A stretch of DNA of 6,812 nucleotides from an uncultured Saprospiraceae bacterium (GCA_938039305.1 CALHUZ010000300.1:1-6812); one strand, 5' to 3'. Shown: positions 1 through 5,975, counted from the first letter of the stretch. A program made the numbers and translations. The notes: a model not told the origin generated them from the sequence alone.

Positions 1-114
1 GGGGCTGTTGATCATGATATATCTCGCGTGGTTTCAGGGATATCGGATACTGCTTTGTTTATTGATCGGGCGGTTGAGGAGGTCGTAGGGATATTTGAGA
101 AGCTATATGTTTAA
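1..114 (+). CDS. C-terminal fragment of an unidentified protein
   Basis: The first reading frame is open from the window edge and stops with TAA at 112-114, leaving 37 residues that end in FEKLYV. The tail contains HDISRVVSGISDTALF followed by a probably helical stretch rich in V, E and I. It is the most protein-like of the six frames here: the alternatives either stop early or give a biased composition. I do not recognise the family, and the fragment is too short for a domain call. It runs convergently toward the SDR gene, with a 184-base non-coding gap between them and no clear terminator hairpin. The start and function lie outside the window. Confidence 0.5.
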   Translation, partial: GAVDHDISRVVSGISDTALFIDRAVEEVVGIFEKLYV

Positions 115-170
115 TACGTTTTAGATGTTTTATGGGTTTAAGTGATACTTGCAAATCCGTTTTCTTTTTG

Positions 171-186
171 TGCTTTAGTGCTTTAG
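171..186. repeat. 8-bp tandem duplication in convergent gap
   Basis: The unit TGCTTTAG occurs twice head to tail (171-178 and 179-186). A related GTGCTTA follows at 194-200. It lies in the non-coding gap between two convergent genes. Degenerate short-period repeats of the type GTGCCTTTGTG/CTTTAGTG are common in intergenic DNA of Bacteroidota, and this looks like a member or decayed remnant of that kind. That assignment is from memory of the style of sequence, not from an alignment. Confidence 0.5.
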
Positions 187-256
187 TTCCTATGTGCTTA
201 TGGAAAAAAACATTAGTTCTAACTTCTTTGATATTATACTACTTTCGACTCCCCTC

Positions 257-284
257 ATCTGACATCTGTTATCTGACATCTGTC
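257..284. repeat. 14-bp tandem duplication in convergent gap
   Basis: ATCTGACATCTGTT (257-270) is followed directly by ATCTGACATCTGTC (271-284), identical at 13 of 14 positions. Each unit itself contains ATCTG twice. The pair ends 14 bases before the stop codon of the SDR gene and is non-coding on both strands as far as can be seen. Together with the TGCTTTAG duplication it makes the whole 115-298 gap repeat-like, pyrimidine-rich on the plus strand. No hairpin with a U-tract that would serve as a terminator for either convergent gene was found in this gap. Confidence 0.65.
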
Positions 285-298
285 TTCTCTTTCAATTT

Positions 299-1195
299 TC
301 AACTAACATACCTCCTCCAATTATGCTGCTCTTTAAATCCCAACACCTCCTTGATCTTCCGATTAGAAAATAACGCTTCATGTTCACTTAGTTCTCGACT
401 TAATGGTACATCAGGAAAAAATCGCTCTGCTAATTCTTTACTTGGGATAATGGCTCCATTGTGATCATTTCCAGCATTGAAAACTTGATAGCCCAGATCG
501 TCTTTTCCTAAGCACAAATCTACAATCTGCCCTAAGTCACGTGCATCGATATAACAGAAGGCATTTCTTCGTCGTACTTCTGGGTGCTTGAAGTAGTGAG
601 GAAAGAGCTTAGCATATTCGTGAGGTTCTACCACGTTACCGATTCTAAGTGCGTATATGTCCAAACCTGATCGTCTTTGGAAGCTGCGTGCAGTCCTTTC
701 ATTAACCACTTTTGATAATCCGTAACTATCCATAGGATCGACGTCGTAGTCTTCTTCAAGAGGCAGAGCTGTTGGGTTGGTTTGACCGTCTGCAAAGCAG
801 ATACCATAAGTGGTTTCAGACGATGCTATTATAATCTTCTTGATTCCAAGTTTCACAGCGGCTTCTATCACATTGTATGTGCCCATTGTATTAACCCGAA
901 ATGTTTCATTGTCTGGATTGATCAATATGCGGGACACTGCAGCGAAGTGAACTACTGCATCAAACTGTGGCACACCATTACCTGGTTCTAATTCATCGAA
1001 CCCAGCATACGAAGTCATCGCGTTGAACATTTGCCCTGAATCTGTAATATCTGCAATCAGATTATCGACTCCTGGATGATCAAGAGGTACCAAGTCTACA
1101 TTGATCACTCTATGCCCCTGATCAAGTAAATATGGAATGACATGCTTGCCAGCCTTACCAGATCCACCTGTAAAAAATATTCTTTTTGAAGACAT
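299..1195 (-). CDS. NAD-dependent epimerase/dehydratase (extended SDR)
   Basis: This 298-residue cytoplasmic enzyme belongs to the extended short-chain dehydrogenase/reductase family, which oxidises, reduces or epimerises sugars, often as nucleotide sugars. Visible signatures are the Rossmann loop TGGSGKAG at residues 9-16 (GxxGxxG intact), an acidic residue ending strand 2 (VINVD, D34) that favours NAD over NADP, HFAAVS at 83-88, SSETTYG at 125-131 supplying the catalytic Ser/Thr, and the active-site pair Y158/K162 in YGLSK. RIGNVVEP near 184 and the YIDARDLG segment near 215-222 are typical of the substrate half. Length is normal for the family. The ATG at 1195 precedes the Rossmann strand directly and there is no strong Shine-Dalgarno. 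It is the last gene of a possible sulfatase-DUF6090-SDR unit, 55 bases after the DUF6090 gene. The substrate cannot be read from sequence: nucleotide-sugar epimerase, uronate or aldose dehydrogenase and other COG0451-type roles are all open. Confidence 0.9.
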   Translation of the reverse strand: MSSKRIFFTGGSGKAGKHVIPYLLDQGHRVINVDLVPLDHPGVDNLIADITDSGQMFNAMTSYAGFDELEPGNGVPQFDAVVHFAAVSRILINPDNETFRVNTMGTYNVIEAAVKLGIKKIIIASSETTYGICFADGQTNPTALPLEEDYDVDPMDSYGLSKVVNERTARSFQRRSGLDIYALRIGNVVEPHEYAKLFPHYFKHPEVRRRNAFCYIDARDLGQIVDLCLGKDDLGYQVFNAGNDHNGAIIPSKELAERFFPDVPLSRELSEHEALFSNRKIKEVLGFKEQHNWRRYVS

Positions 1196-1250
1196 AATTT
1201 ATTTATCTAATACAACTTTAAAATTCACCTTTTACTCAAATCAGTAACTT

Positions 1251-1949
1251 TTAATACTGCTCCTTTTCAATTTTTTTCAAAACGTCATTCACCTTATCTT
1301 CGATATCAGAATAAAACCCAAGCATTACATTTCGGTTTACTTGAATCTTCCACAAATATGTTAGCATAATTTTTCTGTCAGACTCTGATAAATTTAGCGG
1401 CAAGTCAATATTCACAATATGCCCTTTTTCATCGAACATAAAACTCGGAGCTAAATAACTATTAATTTCCTTAAAGTAATTTCTTTGAAATTGCATTTCA
1501 TTATACTCCTCTTCAAGTTTCCTCAATGTACTATAGTCGTATTCATATATAGATATTATAGCTGCTCTCAATGAATCATTATCGACCAACTCTAAACCCC
1601 TTGATTTTAAAGTTTCATATCCAGAAACATTTTGAATCGAAATATAATCTCTTGTTAAATCAAAATAGTGTTGTGAAATAGAATCTAATTTCACATCTCT
1701 TCCTTCAACTAAATCTCTCCAAAAATCACAAGCCTTCATTCCACCCATGTGCCCAGCCTTATTAATTCGTATATCATCAATGTCTTTCTTTAAACCATTG
1801 TAGATTTCAGCCATTATTTTACTCTCAGCATTTCCATCTCGTCTGTTCTCTGTCCAATTATTCAAGGCAAAACCCGCAACAACTGCTATAAACATTAACA
1901 GAAAATCAACCCCATATTTTTTTCTCTTCTTACTTTTCACGTTTTTCAT
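1251..1949 (-). CDS. DUF6090-like single-pass membrane protein
   Basis: The protein has 232 residues and unknown function. It starts with a strongly basic stretch (KSKKRKK, residues 5-11), followed by one hydrophobic segment at about 14-29 (VDFLLMFIAVVAGFAL) and then NNWTENRR. This is the usual N-terminal layout of the DUF6090 proteins widespread in Bacteroidota. The conserved-looking core is GYETLKSRGLELVDNDSLR at 110-128, followed by IISIYEYDY. The remainder is mostly charged and helical, with a probable coiled segment around 140-160 and a lysine/glutamate-rich C-terminus. The basic N-terminus suggests a cytoplasmic N-end and a periplasmic C-domain. It sits between the sulfatase (80 bases upstream) and the SDR (55 bases downstream), so it may be co-transcribed with them, although DUF6090 genes are often scattered singly or in arrays. 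The family call rests on recognising these motifs, not on an alignment. Confidence 0.75.
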   Translation of the reverse strand: MKNVKSKKRKKYGVDFLLMFIAVVAGFALNNWTENRRDGNAESKIMAEIYNGLKKDIDDIRINKAGHMGGMKACDFWRDLVEGRDVKLDSISQHYFDLTRDYISIQNVSGYETLKSRGLELVDNDSLRAAIISIYEYDYSTLRKLEEEYNEMQFQRNYFKEINSYLAPSFMFDEKGHIVNIDLPLNLSESDRKIMLTYLWKIQVNRNVMLGFYSDIEDKVNDVLKKIEKEQY

Positions 1950-1994
1950 TTAATACATCGATGTCCAATTCCAAATTAATCCAAACTGCTCAAT

Positions 1995-2021
1995 CATAAA
2001 TAAGATCATATAACTAGTCAA
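1995..2021 (-). promoter_or_regulatory. weak candidate promoter for the DUF6090 gene
   Basis: On the minus strand TTG (2021-2019) is followed after 16 bases by TATTTATG (2002-1995). The latter matches the Bacteroidota -7 pattern TAnnTTTG at five of its six defined bases. The spacer is a little short for this class. If real, DUF6090 and the SDR could be expressed separately from the sulfatase. One-mismatch matches are frequent in AT-rich DNA, so this is only a candidate. Confidence 0.2.
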
Positions 2022-2029
2022 TGAGAACG

Positions 2030-3457
2030 TTAATCATATGCAATCCCCAAATCATTAGCCCTAACCTCTTTCAATTTCTCAACAAGCCTTTGCTGAAAGT
2101 CATCAACAATACTTTCATACTCCGGATCAAAAGCTAAGTTAGTATACTGCTTGGGATCTTTTTCCATATCAAAAAGCTCCATCCCTGACTTTGCATCTTC
2201 ATCGTATTGAATATAAGCCCACTCATCTGTTCTAAGCAAAAAGGTCTTCCCACCTTGAGAAACAGAAAAGGCCATATTTCTAACTTCATATTCTGGATCG
2301 TCAATTGTTTTCACAAGACTCTTTCCTTGTAGATGTTCAGAATATTCCAATCCCGCTGACTCCGCTATAGTTGGATATAAATCGATCAGTTCAACTAAGG
2401 AATTGCAAACAGCAGGCTCTTCACCTGGTATCTTAATGATAAGCGGAATACGCACTGACTCTTCATGCAAACTAACCTTCATCCAAAAATCATGCTCTCC
2501 TAAATGAAATCCATGGTCGGATGTGAATATTACAATCGTATTATCTTCTAATCCTTCTTCCTTTAACGTGTTCAACACCTTGCCCACTTGTGCATCCATA
2601 AAGGAAACGGAAGCATAGTATGCCGCTACAGCTTTTTGCTGTTGCTCGATACTCATCTCTCCATTTACACTAGTGACATAGTTGATACCTCTTTCAGGTA
2701 TATCATCCCAGTCATTTTCTACTTTTTCAGGAAGGACAATATTAGCAAATGGATATGGATCAAAATATGACTTTGGTGCTACAAAAGGCACATGGGGGCG
2801 AACCATACCAACTGCAAGGAAGAACTTGTCATCCTTGTGTTTTCTGATTAACTCACTTGCTTTCTCCGCAGCTTGACCATCAGCATGTACCAGATCATCA
2901 CCTTCAGCTTTGACGATAGTCATGACATTGCCGCCCTTTCTTTCTATTGTACCATCAGAGTTTCCTTGTACTAACTCAGCTTCACCTCTTGTCTGCCATT
3001 CAAGTGCTTTACTATTGTACTTTTCATTCCATGAAGCGGGGTCATCTTTTCCATCACTTCCTCTTTCGATATCAATTGGAATACCCATATGAAATATCTT
3101 ACTCACTCTTGCTGTGAAATATCCAGCCTCTTTAAAAAGTTGCGACCAAGTCTTGCGTTCAGCACCAATATTATCACGGCCACTAACATATCCAAAAGTT
3201 GTAGTCGCATGAGGATAATACCCACTCATAAAGGAAGCTCGCGAAGGCCCACATACAGGGTACTGACAATATGCCTTTGTGTATCGCACACCTTCTGCTG
3301 CAAGCTTATCAATGTTAGGCGTCCTACACACCTTACTTCCATAAGCACCTACTGCAGTTGCAGTCAAATCATCTGAGATAATAAAAAGCACATTGTACTC
3401 TTTCTTTTGAGTGCAGGAGCACAGCGCGACTAATAAAAAAAAGAATATGTGCTTCAT
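2030..3457 (-). CDS. iduronate-2-sulfatase-like lipoprotein sulfatase
   Basis: This 475-residue type I sulfatase hydrolyses a sulfate ester, probably on a glycan, outside the cytoplasm. The N-terminus (MKHIFFFLLVALCSC) is a lipoprotein signal peptide with lipobox LCSC and lipidated Cys15. The following TQKKE is not an acidic surface-export signal, so periplasmic versus surface location is open. Metal ligands are D29/D30 in ISDD and D314/H315 in FTSDHG. The signature CGPSR has Cys69 as the formylglycine precursor. Further active-site elements are RPHVPF (220-225) and the lysine in FWMK (327). The blocks ADGQAAEKA, FFLAVGMVRPHVPF, SFMDAQVGKVL and DHGFHLGEHDFWMK closely follow human iduronate-2-sulfatase, which places it in the IDS-like group (SulfAtlas S1_7-like, inferred). 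Some marine Bacteroidota members of that group act on ulvan. The C-terminal subdomain is complete. The start is supported by the signal peptide and an AGAGG 11 bases ahead of the ATG. The maturation enzyme is not in the window. Confidence 0.93.
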   Translation of the reverse strand: MKHIFFFLLVALCSCTQKKEYNVLFIISDDLTATAVGAYGSKVCRTPNIDKLAAEGVRYTKAYCQYPVCGPSRASFMSGYYPHATTTFGYVSGRDNIGAERKTWSQLFKEAGYFTARVSKIFHMGIPIDIERGSDGKDDPASWNEKYNSKALEWQTRGEAELVQGNSDGTIERKGGNVMTIVKAEGDDLVHADGQAAEKASELIRKHKDDKFFLAVGMVRPHVPFVAPKSYFDPYPFANIVLPEKVENDWDDIPERGINYVTSVNGEMSIEQQQKAVAAYYASVSFMDAQVGKVLNTLKEEGLEDNTIVIFTSDHGFHLGEHDFWMKVSLHEESVRIPLIIKIPGEEPAVCNSLVELIDLYPTIAESAGLEYSEHLQGKSLVKTIDDPEYEVRNMAFSVSQGGKTFLLRTDEWAYIQYDEDAKSGMELFDMEKDPKQYTNLAFDPEYESIVDDFQQRLVEKLKEVRANDLGIAYD

Positions 3458-3577
3458 AGCTAAGAAAACCTCTACGCTATAATTTTACTGATTTATAACC
3501 ATAAAATCCATTCAAGGAAAAATTATCTCTCCATAATATCTAATACGATATAATGAGAAGCCTCATCAGCTAAGGTC

Positions 3578-3592
3578 AATACACGCTGTATT
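3578..3592. promoter_or_regulatory. small inverted repeat, possible operator
   Basis: AATACA-CGC-TGTATT is a perfect 6-base inverted repeat around a 3-base spacer, in the non-coding region between the AraC gene and the sulfatase. Its symmetry and position, about 120 bases ahead of the sulfatase start, would fit a binding site for a dimeric regulator. AraC-family proteins usually prefer direct repeats, however, and a 6+6 palindrome can arise by chance in a region of this size. Confidence 0.25.
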
Positions 3593-3670
3593 ATGGAAAT
3601 TACTTTTGTGCCATTACATTATGTGGTCGAATCCGAATCAAATCTTTCAGTAGTAACAATTACTAATTCT

Positions 3671-3678
3671 CAAACCTA
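3671..3678 (-). promoter_or_regulatory. candidate -7 element upstream of the sulfatase
   Basis: Read on the minus strand the bases are TAGGTTTG, an exact match to the Bacteroidota sigma-ABfr -7 pattern TAnnTTTG. No TTG is present at 17-23 bases upstream; the closest is CTG at 15 bases. Transcription would start near 3664, about 200 bases before the sulfatase ATG. An exact match in a promoter-bearing gap is suggestive only. Confidence 0.3.
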
Positions 3679-3729
3679 ATGATGAGGGGAATTCAGATAA
3701 TGAGTCTTAAAAAAACTCAGAAAGATTGG

Positions 3730-4746
3730 TTAGGATGTTTCTTCATATAAAGTTTCTCGATATAAACTAGGCGAGACACCATATCTATTTTTAAACTTTT
3801 TAGAAAAGTAACTCTTACTCGAAAGTCCTATCAGGTGACAGACTTCTGACACATTATAGTCTGTAGTTATAAACAAATGTCGCGCATGCCCCATGCGGAT
3901 ATTTGAGATATAACGTCCTACAGTGTCGCCGTAGAGATATTTTACACCGATCTGAAGTTTCTTCGGGCTTAACTTAAAGAAGTCACTGAGTTCATCAATT
4001 GTCAAAACAGTCTCAAGATTACTGAGTACATGTGCTCCTAAAGAAGTTATTTTAGAAAGCTCATACCTACTTAATATTTTAGGGTCGAGTACAAAACCGT
4101 CCGTACTATAAGATCTAATTTGTGACGCCAACATATTCAGAACAGCACCTTCTGTCAGAAGTCCGCCTACAAGGTCAACATCATTATTCTCACAAACTAT
4201 CGAAGCATATTTCTCAGTCTGGCTATCGATCTTTCCAAGATGCCTATAGGGGCCATCTTGAGAACTTTTTTCAAATATTGCTTCTAGTTTTAAGTGAATA
4301 CGTTTAGCGTTTCTTGTCTTTATACTTCCTAACAAATTTATGTCCACGACGATTACTGCTATTTCCAATTTTACATTTGCTGGAAAGGTAATGTGCACAG
4401 AGGTATCAGGACTACCTCGGACGATCATATTTTGATTTTGAAGTACCTCTACAAAATCATCTTCGATACCGAATCGATGCAAAAAGTGTCCTTTGACGTT
4501 GTAGCAAAAATAATATGGTCGATCTTCGGAAAGTCCCATGTCAACTTCAAAGTCCTTTAGGAAAGTGACATTATAAACCCATACTCTTAGCCCATTGAAC
4601 AAACGATAGGAACTGATAAAACCATTTGCTTGATCGTTGCTTATAGCAATCGTCGAGGCATCATTGCCTTTATCCAGTTTCGAATTAAAGTATTTAGCCA
4701 TGGCTCGTACATGTTCAGAACCAGAGTCTTCTTTGATTTTTAGCAT
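3730..4746 (-). CDS. AraC-family (PchR-like) transcriptional regulator
   Basis: This is a 338-residue DNA-binding regulator. The C-terminal AraC domain covers about residues 245-335. The first helix-turn-helix lies in TIDELSDFFKLSPKKLQ (249-265), followed by KYLYGDTVGRYISNIRMGHA. The second is around NVSEVCHLIGLSSKSYFSKK (298-317), ending with the classical FKNRYGVSPSLYR. LYGDTV and GLSSKSYFSKKF are typical of the PchR-like AraC proteins frequent in Bacteroidota. The N-terminal 240 residues have no transmembrane segment, no response-regulator domain and no signal peptide, so this is a cytoplasmic one-component sensor, not a hybrid two-component system. The ligand is unknown. Founding PchR senses a siderophore, but that should not be transferred here. 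It is transcribed toward the sulfatase, 272 bases away, and is the obvious candidate regulator of that gene by position only. The ATG at 4746 lacks a visible Shine-Dalgarno but follows a plausible promoter. Confidence 0.92.
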   Translation of the reverse strand: MLKIKEDSGSEHVRAMAKYFNSKLDKGNDASTIAISNDQANGFISSYRLFNGLRVWVYNVTFLKDFEVDMGLSEDRPYYFCYNVKGHFLHRFGIEDDFVEVLQNQNMIVRGSPDTSVHITFPANVKLEIAVIVVDINLLGSIKTRNAKRIHLKLEAIFEKSSQDGPYRHLGKIDSQTEKYASIVCENNDVDLVGGLLTEGAVLNMLASQIRSYSTDGFVLDPKILSRYELSKITSLGAHVLSNLETVLTIDELSDFFKLSPKKLQIGVKYLYGDTVGRYISNIRMGHARHLFITTDYNVSEVCHLIGLSSKSYFSKKFKNRYGVSPSLYRETLYEETS

Positions 4747-4768
4747 TGATTGATTATCGGCAACTATT

Positions 4769-4802
4769 TAAAGCTATTTCGATAAAGTACACTTAAAACC
4801 AA
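4769..4802 (-). promoter_or_regulatory. candidate promoter of the AraC-family gene
   Basis: On the minus strand TTG (4802-4800) is separated by 23 bases from TAGCTTTA (4776-4769), which matches TAnnTTTG at five of its six defined bases. The spacing lies at the upper edge of what is described for Flavobacterium-type promoters. The predicted start is about 15-20 bases ahead of the ATG at 4746, which suits a short leader. The promoter lies downstream of the EamA terminator, so the regulator would be its own unit. Confidence 0.35.
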
Positions 4803-4906
4803 TAGGTGAGCCAAACCAACCCTTTTTGAGTCAGCATTTTACCTAAATGAATCAACGTCTTGTTTAGTCTATAATTAATTTGTCTTTTGAATAAGGAACG
4901 ACTAGT

Positions 4907-4924
4907 TGAAGTATTTTTACTTCA
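4907..4924. other. intergenic hairpin (7-bp stem, TTTT loop)
   Basis: TGAAGTA (4907-4913) and TACTTCA (4918-4924) form a perfect 7-base stem around TTTT. It lies 53 bases from the terminator hairpin at 4977-5000, in the gap between the AraC and EamA genes. No gene is seen in this gap. It may be a chance structure, a secondary terminator element for the EamA transcript, or part of a small RNA. Confidence 0.4.
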
Positions 4925-4976
4925 TGCTGGCAAGTTCGCTACAATTCTAGATCAGCGGTACCCTTCTTCAAAATTT

Positions 4977-5000
4977 AGGAGGTTCTGTATAGAACCTCCT
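4977..5000 (-). terminator. intrinsic terminator after the EamA gene
   Basis: AGGAGGTTCT (4977-4986) and AGAACCTCCT (4991-5000) pair perfectly over 10 bases around a four-base GTAT loop. On the minus strand it begins 43 bases after the EamA stop and is followed by TAAATTTTG. On the plus strand it is followed by TTTATCTTTT, a better U-rich tail, so it may work in both directions. No plus-strand gene that would need it is visible. It separates the DUF1330-EamA block from the AraC gene. Confidence 0.8.
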
Positions 5001-5043
5001 TTATCTTTTCAAATGATAGTGACTATTCTGGAAAGTCGTATTG

Positions 5044-5919
5044 TTATTTCTTGCCAAAGGTTCTATTCATCATAACAACTACCCCTATCACTATCAAGGC
5101 TCCACTCACTAAGTGATACCCATGCAATACCTCTCCCAATACCAATGAAAAGACTGCAGTAGATAAGGGGACTACATTTATAAAAATGCCGGCCTGATTG
5201 GCACTAGTGAGTTGTATGCCTTTATTCCAAAGGAAATATGCCACAGCAGTTCCAAAGCAACCAATGCCAATAGAAGCAAACCAAAAAGAAGAACTAAATT
5301 CACTTATATTAAAACCTCCTACAAATGGCAGGACAAGTAGAAAACTAAGCAGACAAAATAAATTCGTAAAAAATGTAAAATTGATATTTGATAGTTGTCC
5401 TCCGTACTTTTTAGACCATACATTTTGTAATGCAAAAAAGTTAGCTGATCCAATCAAAAGGATATCACCCCAGCTAAACTCTATACTCGAGAAGTCACCG
5501 ATATTCCCTTTTAAAATCAAATACAAGACACCTAAAAAAGAAATAGATACTCCAATTAATTCTTGTAAACGCAGCGATGTTTTCAATATACGATTAGAAT
5601 ATAAAAGCGTAAGAGCAGGAGTTAAGCTTACGATAAGTGACCCATTAATAGCGGGGCTATACATCAGTCCCAAAAAGAAGAATAAATTGAACCCAAAGAG
5701 ACATACAACTCCTACCAATAAGACTCCAGTGATATTCTTCAATACATCCTGGACAGGAGCCATTTTCCGAAAGGCTAAAACAAACAATGGAACCACGCCA
5801 AATAGATATCTCCAAAATCCAGCTTCTATAAAATGAGCCTCTTGAAGCATCATCTTAGCAAAATGAAAATTCAAGCCCCAGAAAATAGCAGTAATCGTAA
5901 AGTATAGGTAAGCCCGCAC
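5044..5919 (-). CDS. EamA/DMT-family permease (ten-helix transporter)
   Basis: This is a 291-residue inner-membrane protein of the drug/metabolite transporter superfamily with two EamA repeats (about residues 5-136 and 150-286). About ten hydrophobic segments are visible, at roughly 5-21, 34-50, 64-84, 91-108, 119-137, 150-167, 181-200, 211-230, 244-263 and 270-286. Family hallmarks are AIFWGLNF at 11-18, the WRYLFG block at 36-41, SPAINGSLIVSLTPALTLL at 88-106 and the second-repeat counterpart NQAGIFINVVPLSTAVFSLVLGE at 241-263. Members export amino acids, metabolites or drugs; the substrate cannot be told here. The reading frame starts with GTG at 5919-5917. No ATG exists upstream in frame before a TAA, and the first internal Met (23) would remove helix 1, so GTG is the best start. 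An out-of-frame ATG (5921-5919) overlaps it. The gene lies 56 bases after the DUF1330-like gene. Confidence 0.92.
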   Translation of the reverse strand: MRAYLYFTITAIFWGLNFHFAKMMLQEAHFIEAGFWRYLFGVVPLFVLAFRKMAPVQDVLKNITGVLLVGVVCLFGFNLFFFLGLMYSPAINGSLIVSLTPALTLLYSNRILKTSLRLQELIGVSISFLGVLYLILKGNIGDFSSIEFSWGDILLIGSANFFALQNVWSKKYGGQLSNINFTFFTNLFCLLSFLLVLPFVGGFNISEFSSSFWFASIGIGCFGTAVAYFLWNKGIQLTSANQAGIFINVVPLSTAVFSLVLGEVLHGYHLVSGALIVIGVVVMMNRTFGKK

Positions 5920-5935
5920 ATGGAAGTTCTTAGTG

Positions 5936-5963
5936 CAAAATTACACTTATTCCCTGTACTCAG
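5936..5963 (-). promoter_or_regulatory. candidate promoter of the EamA gene
   Basis: On the minus strand TAATTTTG (5943-5936) matches the Bacteroidota -7 pattern TAnnTTTG exactly. A CTG at 5963-5961, in place of the usual TTG, lies 17 bases upstream. Transcription would begin about 10 bases ahead of the GTG start, giving a nearly leaderless message with no room for a Shine-Dalgarno. This supports a start at GTG 5919 and independent expression from the DUF1330-like gene. Confidence 0.4.
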
Positions 5964-5975
5964 AGAGTGCCTTTT

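Larger units (their letters stand above)
3458..3729 (-). promoter_or_regulatory. 272-base upstream region of the sulfatase gene
   Basis: No gene is visible between the AraC stop and the sulfatase start. The stretch holds an exact TAGGTTTG (3678-3671), a short inverted repeat at 3578-3592, a second imperfectly informative inverted repeat ATATC-N6-GATAT (3536-3551), and the AGAGG ribosome-binding candidate (3469-3473). Just after the AraC stop, TGAGT and ACTCA flank a T/A-rich loop (3702-3720 area), but the stem is only five pairs and has no downstream U-run, so it is not convincing as a terminator. If the -7 match is the real promoter, the sulfatase mRNA has a leader of about 200 bases. Confidence 0.45.

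Noticed and set aside
257..284. start of a CRISPR array
   Set aside because: The two 14-base units are directly adjacent with no spacer, there are only two of them, and no cas gene is nearby.
132..464. 110-codon plus-strand open frame
   Set aside because: It runs through the repeat-bearing gap into the antisense of the SDR C-terminus. The product is low-complexity, rich in Leu, Ser and Phe as expected from pyrimidine-rich DNA.
3089..3376. 95-codon plus-strand open frame inside the sulfatase gene
   Set aside because: It is antisense to the conserved N-terminal catalytic region of the sulfatase; composition is typical of a shadow frame.
3700..3722. possible terminator after the AraC gene (TGAGT/ACTCA)
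   Set aside because: The stem has only five pairs, the T-run lies in the loop and not after the stem, so it does not have intrinsic-terminator form.
4890..4976. possible tRNA or tRNA-like structure
   Set aside because: There is no paired acceptor stem, no GTTCRANTC T-arm in the right place and no CCA-like end; only the isolated hairpin is supported.
4887..5075. 62-codon plus-strand open frame between AraC and EamA
   Set aside because: It reads straight through the perfect terminator palindrome and into the antisense end of EamA, has no Shine-Dalgarno and resembles nothing I know.
5198..5836. 212-codon open frame on the plus strand
   Set aside because: It lies wholly antisense to the EamA transporter, has a lysine/proline/asparagine-rich composition without a recognisable domain, and the minus-strand product is clearly a ten-helix permease.
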